Positions 58,399 through 64,000 of a stretch of 64,000 nt of DNA are shown in pieces (positions within the stretch are counted from its first letter, which is position 1; every line of letters starts with the position of its first letter). The position numbers and the translations under genes were made by a program. Below the pieces are notes generated by a model. It was given only the letters and a program-made list of their open reading frames with translations. It made no database searches and had not been told where the DNA came from. The DNA comes from Candidatus Acetatifactor stercoripullorum. GTDB taxonomy: Bacteria > Bacillota > Clostridia > Lachnospirales > Lachnospiraceae. The stretch lies in NCBI GenBank assembly GCA_019114005.1, contig DXGH01000073.1, positions 62,001 to 126,000 of the forward strand. Direction: 5' to 3'.

Positions 58399-58408
58399 AT
58401 GCTATAAT
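58380..58408 (+). promoter_or_regulatory. Predicted sigma-A promoter of rpsB-tsf
   Basis: TTGCAA (58380-58385), 17 bp, TATAAT (58403-58408). Confidence 0.75.
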
Positions 58409-58414
58409 GCCACT

Positions 58415-58555
58415 GTTGTGACGAAAAAACACGCGTTTCGATTTGGCATCGGTGTTCTCCCACAGGAGAATAGATGTCAGAGCTAACCGGGCTTAAGTAA
58501 CGCCGGCCCGGCAGAAAAGAAGCTGCGGAAGAAAAAACCAAATGGAGGTAAAAAA
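58415..58555 (+). ncRNA. Candidate structured rpsB 5' leader
   Basis: ~140-nt leader with CGAT-ttggc-ATCG, TTCTCC-caca-GGAGAA and CCGGGC-N13-GCCCGG stems. Confidence 0.4.
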
Positions 58556-59341
58556 ATGAGCGTTATTTCTATGAAACAATTACTTGAAGCAGGTGTTCAT
58601 TTCGGACATCAGACGAGAAGATGGAACCCTAAGATGGCTCCCTACATCTTCACAGAGAGAAACGGCATCCACATTATCGACCTGCAGAAATCCGTAGGCA
58701 AGGTGGACGAGGCTTATAAGGCTGTTTCCGAGATTGTGGCACAGGGCGGAACCATTTTATTTGTGGGAACCAAGAAACAGGCCCAGGATGCTGTTAAGAC
58801 AGAGGCAGAGCGCTGCGGAATGTATTATGTAAACGAGAGATGGCTGGGCGGTATGCTGACCAACTTTAAGACCATCAGATCCCGTATCGACAGGCTGCAT
58901 GCCATTGAGACCATGTCCGAGGACGGAACCTTTGATGTTCTGCCTAAGAAGGAAGTTATCGCTTTGAAGAAGGAATGGGAAAAGCTGGAGAAGAATCTGG
59001 GCGGCATTAAGAATATGACCAGAATCCCGGATGCAATCTTTGTAGTAGATCCCAAGAAGGAGAGAATCTGTGTGCAGGAAGCGCATTCACTGGGCATTAC
59101 CCTGATCGGAATCGGTGATACCAACTGCGATCCCGAGGAGCTGGATTACATTATTCCCGGAAATGACGACGCAATCAGAGCAGTGAAGCTGATTGTTTCC
59201 AAGATGGCTGACGCCGTGATCGAGGCAAACCAGGGAGAAGCGGTTTATACACAGGAAGATGTGGCAGAGGGTGAAGCAGAGGATATCGAAGAGGTAGCGG
59301 CCGCAGAAGAAGAGGAAGCAGTTTCTCAGGACGCGGAATAA
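58556..59341 (+). CDS. rpsB: 30S ribosomal protein S2
   Basis: '[47 protein letters not shown]'. Confidence 0.99.
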   Translation: MSVISMKQLLEAGVHFGHQTRRWNPKMAPYIFTERNGIHIIDLQKSVGKVDEAYKAVSEIVAQGGTILFVGTKKQAQDAVKTEAERCGMYYVNERWLGGMLTNFKTIRSRIDRLHAIETMSEDGTFDVLPKKEVIALKKEWEKLEKNLGGIKNMTRIPDAIFVVDPKKERICVQEAHSLGITLIGIGDTNCDPEELDYIIPGNDDAIRAVKLIVSKMADAVIEANQGEAVYTQEDVAEGEAEDIEEVAAAEEEEAVSQDAE

Positions 59342-59389
59342 TTTTAATGTTGCAGAGAAAAACTTTTAGGGAAAGATAGGGTGAAGAAT

Positions 59390-60328
59390 ATGGCAGAGAT
59401 TACTGCAGCTATGGTAAAAGCGCTGCGCGAGCAGACAGGCGCAGGCATGATGGATTGCAAAAAGGCGCTGAGTGAGACAAATGGAAATATGGAAGAGGCT
59501 GTGGAGGTTCTGAGAAAGAACGGACAGGCCAAGGCAGTGAAAAAGGAAGGCAGAATTGCAGCGGAAGGTATCTGCCGCATTGCTTCTAAGGGTGACACCG
59601 CAGCAGCGGTTGTGGAGGTGAATTCCGAGACTGATTTCGTGGCAAAGAACGAGCAGTTCCAGCAGTTTGTAGAGGCTGTTGCAAGGCAGGCTGTAGAATC
59701 GGATGCAGCAGATATGGATGCGTTCCTTGCAGAAAAGTGGAACGAGGATGCTTCCAAGACTGTGCAGGATGCGTTGATTGAGAAGATTGCCGTGATCGGT
59801 GAGAAGCTCAGCATCAGAAGATTTGAGAGAGTGGAAGCTGCAAATGGCTGCGTGGTATCCTATGTGCACGGCGGCGGAAGGATTGGCGTGATTGTTGAGG
59901 CCCAGACCAATGTGGTAAACGATGCTGTGAAAGAGGCTATGACCAATATAGCTATGCAGGTTGCAGCCCTTTCTCCCAAATACGTTGCCACAAGCGATGT
60001 GTCAGAAGAGTACAAGGCACATGAGAAGGAGATCATCGCGGCACAGATCGCGCAGGATCCCAAGATGGCAGGAAAGCCTGAAAAGGTGATCGAGGGTGCA
60101 ATCAATGGACGCTTGAATAAGGAATTAAAGGAAGTATGTCTGCTGGAGCAGGTTTATGTGAAGGCCGAGGACGGAAAGCAGACGGTTGCACAGTATATTG
60201 CGCAGGTTGCAAAGGAAAACAATGCGGAATTGAGCGTGAAGAGATTTGTGCGTTTTGAGACCGGCGAAGGCCTGGAGAAGAAGAACGAGGACTTTGCGGC
60301 AGAGGTAGCTGCACAGATGGGAATGTAA
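59390..60328 (+). CDS. tsf: Elongation factor Ts
   Basis: 'MAEITAAMVKALREQTGAGMMDCKKALSETNGNMEEAVEVLRKNG', 'VEVNSETDFVAKNEQF'; ATG 59390. Confidence 0.98.
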   Translation: MAEITAAMVKALREQTGAGMMDCKKALSETNGNMEEAVEVLRKNGQAKAVKKEGRIAAEGICRIASKGDTAAAVVEVNSETDFVAKNEQFQQFVEAVARQAVESDAADMDAFLAEKWNEDASKTVQDALIEKIAVIGEKLSIRRFERVEAANGCVVSYVHGGGRIGVIVEAQTNVVNDAVKEAMTNIAMQVAALSPKYVATSDVSEEYKAHEKEIIAAQIAQDPKMAGKPEKVIEGAINGRLNKELKEVCLLEQVYVKAEDGKQTVAQYIAQVAKENNAELSVKRFVRFETGEGLEKKNEDFAAEVAAQMGM

Positions 60329-60356
60329 GCGTTTGCCGCATGTGCGGCAGACGTAT

Positions 60357-60402
60357 AAAAAGAGCCTTGAACACGGGCTTATTCGTGGGCCGGGCTCTTT
60401 TT
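60357..60402 (+). terminator. Intrinsic terminator of rpsB-tsf
   Basis: AAAAAGAGCC...GGGCTCTTTTT with inner stem. Confidence 0.75.
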
Positions 60403-60442
60403 ACGTAACTGGTACTAAAATACTAAAAAAAACATAAAATGA

Positions 60443-60471
60443 TTGCAAAAGAAAGTATCAAGTGGTATTCT
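60443..60471 (+). promoter_or_regulatory. Predicted sigma-A promoter of the chemoreceptor gene
   Basis: TTGCAA (60443-60448), 17 bp, TATTCT (60466-60471). Confidence 0.5.
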
Positions 60472-60531
60472 GTCACTGTAGGCTTTTGCTTGGCTTTTGC
60501 TTTATATGCCTGAATAGGAAAGGAGAAAGAT

Positions 60532-61800
60532 ATGAATAAGATTGAAGCATTTTTAAGAAACCGACCTATTAAGAAGAAAATTCGTGCTGCTTTTTCCTGT
60601 ATCATTGTGATTTTTTTAATCAGCATATTGATATCAGTTTTTCGGTTTATAGTTGATAGAGATTTCTTGTCAGCATTACTGGTTTTGCTAATCGCAGCTA
60701 TCGGCGTGGCCGCTACGATAGTGATTGGGATAAGCCTGCAGAATTTGATTGTGGAACCGGTGCGCGAATTGAAAGATGCAGCTGAAAAAATATCCAAGGG
60801 TGATTTTGACCTGGGAACCTCCTGGGAGTCGGAGGATGAGCTGGGAGATCTTTCCAGAAGCTTTGGGAGAACAGCCAGCACCTTGAAGCTTGTGATTGGA
60901 GATTTAAATTACATAGTGTCAGGATTTGCCGAGGGTAATTTTAACGTGCGAAGCAAATGTCCTGAGGCGTATGCCGGAGAGCTGGGTTCTGTGCGCCAGG
61001 AGCTGATTAAGATGGTCAGGGCTATCAGTGAGCTGCTGGAAGGCATGCAGTCCTCTGCGGATCAGGTTGCTGCAGGCTCCTCACAGCTTGCCGTCAGTGC
61101 ACAGGATATTGCCGAGGGCGCTACGGAACAGGCGGCTGCCGTAGAAGAGCTGGTGGCTACGGTGAATGAAGTGACCAATCAGGTGCTGGAGAACACCAAA
61201 TCTACGGATATTGCCCATGACAAGGCAAAGGTGGTAGGTGCAGAGGCTGAAAACAGCAAGGCGAAGATGAAGGAGCTGACCCAGGCTATGGATAAGATCA
61301 GCAGCACCTCTCAGCAGATTGAAAAGGTAATCGCAGATATTGAGGGAATCGCATCCCAGACCAATCTTCTTTCCCTGAACGCATCTATTGAGGCGGCAAG
61401 AGCCGGAGAGGCGGGAAGAGGCTTTGCGGTTGTTGCGGATGAAATCCGCAAGCTGGCGGAGGAAAGTGCGGCTTCAGCGGTAGAGTCCAGAAAGATGATA
61501 GACGCCTCTATGAATGAGGTGGCGGCAGGAAGCAGAATCACTCAGGAAACGGCGGACGCGCTGAACAAGGTGATTGAGGAGCTGGATCATATCATTCAGC
61601 AGGTTGCAAATATCCGCACGGCGTCGGATCGTCAGGCGATTTCTGTTAAGGAAATGGAAAAGGGCGTGGAACAGATTAACGACGTAATCCAGTCTAATTC
61701 GGCTGCTTCCCAGGAGACTTCTGCAACCAGTGAGGAGCTGTCTGCGTCTGCGACTACACTGGATGAAATGATGAAACGGTTCCAGCTGCGTCAGGATTGA
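60532..61800 (+). CDS. Methyl-accepting chemotaxis protein lacking a periplasmic/extracellular sensor domain
   Basis: Two TMs separated by a short loop, HAMP, signalling hairpin '[44 protein letters not shown]'. Confidence 0.96.
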   Translation: MNKIEAFLRNRPIKKKIRAAFSCIIVIFLISILISVFRFIVDRDFLSALLVLLIAAIGVAATIVIGISLQNLIVEPVRELKDAAEKISKGDFDLGTSWESEDELGDLSRSFGRTASTLKLVIGDLNYIVSGFAEGNFNVRSKCPEAYAGELGSVRQELIKMVRAISELLEGMQSSADQVAAGSSQLAVSAQDIAEGATEQAAAVEELVATVNEVTNQVLENTKSTDIAHDKAKVVGAEAENSKAKMKELTQAMDKISSTSQQIEKVIADIEGIASQTNLLSLNASIEAARAGEAGRGFAVVADEIRKLAEESAASAVESRKMIDASMNEVAAGSRITQETADALNKVIEELDHIIQQVANIRTASDRQAISVKEMEKGVEQINDVIQSNSAASQETSATSEELSASATTLDEMMKRFQLRQD

Positions 61801-61844
61801 CAAGGGCTGATATGGGATGGATAAAGAACTGACAAAGGATTAAG

Positions 61845-62624
61845 ATGGACGAAAAAGGACAGAGCCGGATTTCCCGCCGCTATGATTACCTGGATGCCTT
61901 GAGAGGACTTGCGTTAATCAGCATGATTTTGTATCATGGGGTGTGGGATCTGGTTTACATAGGGAATGTGGATTGGAAGTGGTTTCGTTCCGATGCCGCT
62001 TTTATATGGCAGCAGAGCATATGCTGGACTTTTGTTCTGCTGTCAGGCTTTTGCTGGATGTTTGGAAGGCGCCGCCTAAAGCGTGGACTGATCGTGCTGG
62101 GAGCAGGCCTGCTTACCTCCCTTGTAACCTGGAGCTTTACCTATAATGAGAGAGTTACCTTTGGGATCCTTACATTTTTAGGGACGGCAATGCTGGTCAT
62201 GATTCCTCTGGAAAAGGTGCTTGGAAAAATTCCAGCAAAGGCGGGATGTGTGCTTGGCTTTGCACTTTTCCTGATAACAAGAGGAATCAATGATGAATAT
62301 CTGGGGTTTGGTCCGGCAGAAATCATAAGGCTTCCTCATGGGTGGTATCAAAAGGGTCTGTTTATGACCTTTTTTGGCTTTACAGACGAAGCCTTTTATT
62401 CGGCGGATTACTTTTCTGTGTTTCCCTGGATTTTCCTGTTTGTAACAGGTTACTTTTTATATCGGATTGCACGGGATAGAAATCTTTTGGATAAAATAGC
62501 AGATGTGGCGCCCAGACTGCCGTTTTCGGCGCTGGGGAGACATTCTCTTTTGATTTATCTGCTGCATCAGCCGGTGATGTATCTGGCGCTTGTGCTTCTT
62601 GGGGTTATAAAGACTCCTGGCTGA
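61845..62624 (+). CDS. Heparan-alpha-glucosaminide N-acetyltransferase-like (DUF1624) membrane protein
   Basis: 'RYDYLDALRGLALISMILYHGVWDLVYI', multi-TM, 'ALGRHSLLIYLLHQPVMY'. Confidence 0.88.
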   Translation: MDEKGQSRISRRYDYLDALRGLALISMILYHGVWDLVYIGNVDWKWFRSDAAFIWQQSICWTFVLLSGFCWMFGRRRLKRGLIVLGAGLLTSLVTWSFTYNERVTFGILTFLGTAMLVMIPLEKVLGKIPAKAGCVLGFALFLITRGINDEYLGFGPAEIIRLPHGWYQKGLFMTFFGFTDEAFYSADYFSVFPWIFLFVTGYFLYRIARDRNLLDKIADVAPRLPFSALGRHSLLIYLLHQPVMYLALVLLGVIKTPG

Positions 62625-62667
62625 AGAAAGGCATATGAGCGGATGCAGCGCAGGACATCTGACAGTT

Positions 62668-62698
62668 AGAAGGACGGCAGCATTGTCCTTCTTTTTTT
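62668..62698 (+). terminator. Intrinsic terminator
   Basis: AGAAGGAC-ggcagcatt-GTCCTTCTTTTTTT. Confidence 0.85.
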
Positions 62699-62824
62699 AT
62701 GCTTAGAAAATGAGTTAAAAAAATTACAGATATATTTTACAGGTATTTAACACAGAAAAAGGGATATGATGAACAATGACAAAAGTTACATGTCATACAG
62801 TGAAAAATGTGTCAAAATTTAACA

Positions 62825-62853
62825 TTGTATATCCGGCTGCGTTTTGATATACT
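62825..62853 (+). promoter_or_regulatory. Predicted sigma-A promoter of PHP gene
   Basis: TTGTAT (62825-62830), 17 bp, TATACT (62848-62853). Confidence 0.55.
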
Positions 62854-62882
62854 GAATGAGGTTCAGGAAAAAGGAGGTTGCC

Positions 62883-63656
62883 ATGCGTTTTGATATGCAC
62901 TGCCATACCAAGGAAGGGTCCATGGATGGCAAGGTACCCATAGCGGAATATATTTCTCTTTTGATAGACAGAGGCTATGACGGTATGCTTGTCAGTGATC
63001 ATAATTCCTATAAGGGCTACAGAGAGTGGAAGCGGAATCTAAAAGACAAAAAATTTCCGGATTTTGTAGTTTTAAAGGGCATTGAGTATGATACCATCGA
63101 TGCAGGACACATACTTGTGATTATGCCGGAGAATGTGAATTTAAAGATTTTGGAGCTGAGAGGGCTTCCTGTGCATCTGCTGATTGATATTGTGCATAAA
63201 AATGGAGGTATTTTAGGGCCCGCCCATCCCTGTGGGGAAAAATATCTGAGCATTACCAATACCCGCAAGCATAAAAGCCAGCTGGCGGTGATGGACAGGT
63301 TCGATTTTGTGGAGGGCTTTAATGCTTGTGAGACAGTCCAGAGCAACCGCAGCGCTTCCGCTATTGCGGAGCAGTTTGAAAAACCACGGTTCGGCGGCAG
63401 CGATGCGCATAAGGCGGATTGTGTGGGATTAGCCTATACGGATTTTCCGGTTCCCATACGTTGTGAATCCGACCTGATCCAATGTGTGCTTGAGAAAAAT
63501 CAGATTACCTGCGGAGGCAGCTATTATAAGGGAACCACAAAAGAAAGGATAGGGAAGGCAAACAGTATTCTTGTGCAGTCATTTTGGTTTTACAACCGTC
63601 TGGGAAGTCTGTGGCGTCACCGCCAAAGAGTGATGGAAATGCACAAGCTGGTATAA
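62883..63656 (+). CDS. PHP domain-containing protein
   Basis: 'MRFDMHCHTKEGSMDGKVPIAEYISLLIDRGYDGMLVSDHNSYKGY', 'GGILGPAHPCGE', 'GGSDAHKAD'; ATG 62883 after AAAGGAGG. Confidence 0.9.
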   Translation: MRFDMHCHTKEGSMDGKVPIAEYISLLIDRGYDGMLVSDHNSYKGYREWKRNLKDKKFPDFVVLKGIEYDTIDAGHILVIMPENVNLKILELRGLPVHLLIDIVHKNGGILGPAHPCGEKYLSITNTRKHKSQLAVMDRFDFVEGFNACETVQSNRSASAIAEQFEKPRFGGSDAHKADCVGLAYTDFPVPIRCESDLIQCVLEKNQITCGGSYYKGTTKERIGKANSILVQSFWFYNRLGSLWRHRQRVMEMHKLV

Positions 63657-63680
63657 AAAAATTGGAAAAAAAAGGACGAG

Positions 63681-63715
63681 AAAGCGACGGGTTGTAATCA
63701 TTTCGTCGCTTTTCT
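63681..63715 (+). terminator. Intrinsic terminator of PHP gene
   Basis: AAAGCGACG...CGTCGCTTTTC. Confidence 0.7.
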
Positions 63716-63800
63716 TCATAAATTCTTAAGATGCTTTTTTGTATGGCGCAGGGTATAATGTTTTCATTAAAACAAATGTTTTTTTGAAAAGAGGGAAAGT

Positions 63801-64000
63801 ATGATAAAAACACAAAACGTGGAAAAGGAAAACCGGAAAAAACGCAGGGCAGCTCTCAAACAGGGACTGTTGTCTGCGCTGATTGCCGTGTCTGCGGTTA
63901 CGCTTACCGCCTGCGGCGGCAGGGAGGAGACGGTTTCAGCAGATGAAACTCCGGCGTATGTGTATGTGCCGGAATACATAGAGCTCAGTAATGACAGCTA
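63801..64000 (+). CDS. Putative lipoprotein, N-terminal fragment (runs off window)
   Basis: GAGGGAAAGT RBS, ATG 63801, signal peptide and lipobox 'LLSALIAVSAVTLTACGG'; no stop before 64000. Confidence 0.75.
   Translation, partial: MIKTQNVEKENRKKRRAALKQGLLSALIAVSAVTLTACGGREETVSADETPAYVYVPEYIELSNDS

Overview
The window is a contiguous, gene-dense stretch of a spore-forming, motile Firmicutes chromosome, most likely a Lachnospiraceae-type Clostridia (inferred from protein motifs and gene order). No rRNA, CRISPR array, transposase, prophage or clear pseudogene was found. (1) 1-15.2 kb: gpr (3' end), spoIIP, lepA, hemW, sigK, an orphan PilT-like ATPase, comM/yifB, dprA, ispG, polC. (2) 15.3-19.9 kb: tRNA-Glu(CTC), then a MarR regulator and a two-gene heterodimeric ABC exporter that looks like an inserted module. 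(3) 20.0-23.3 kb: a 173-bp near-palindrome in the topA leader, topA, codY. (4) 23.4-58.4 kb: a very long fla/che locus on the + strand, flgB to sigD, then fapA, a SwrB-like protein and a YceG-like protein. (5) 58.5-64 kb: rpsB, tsf, a chemoreceptor without an extracellular domain, a DUF1624-type membrane protein, a PHP-domain protein and a truncated lipoprotein. Most unusual signals: a PilT-like ATPase whose Walker A lysine is alanine; a Met/Asn/Gln/Gly-rich tandem-repeat linker (31 Met in 104 residues, with a 53-bp exact DNA repeat) inside FliY; the palindromic element upstream of topA; a 10-bp stem with no U-tract right after flgE; a terminator/promoter overlap before rpsB followed by a structured leader; and short uncharacterised proteins at the end of the fla/che locus. 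Family names come from motif recognition without database searches.
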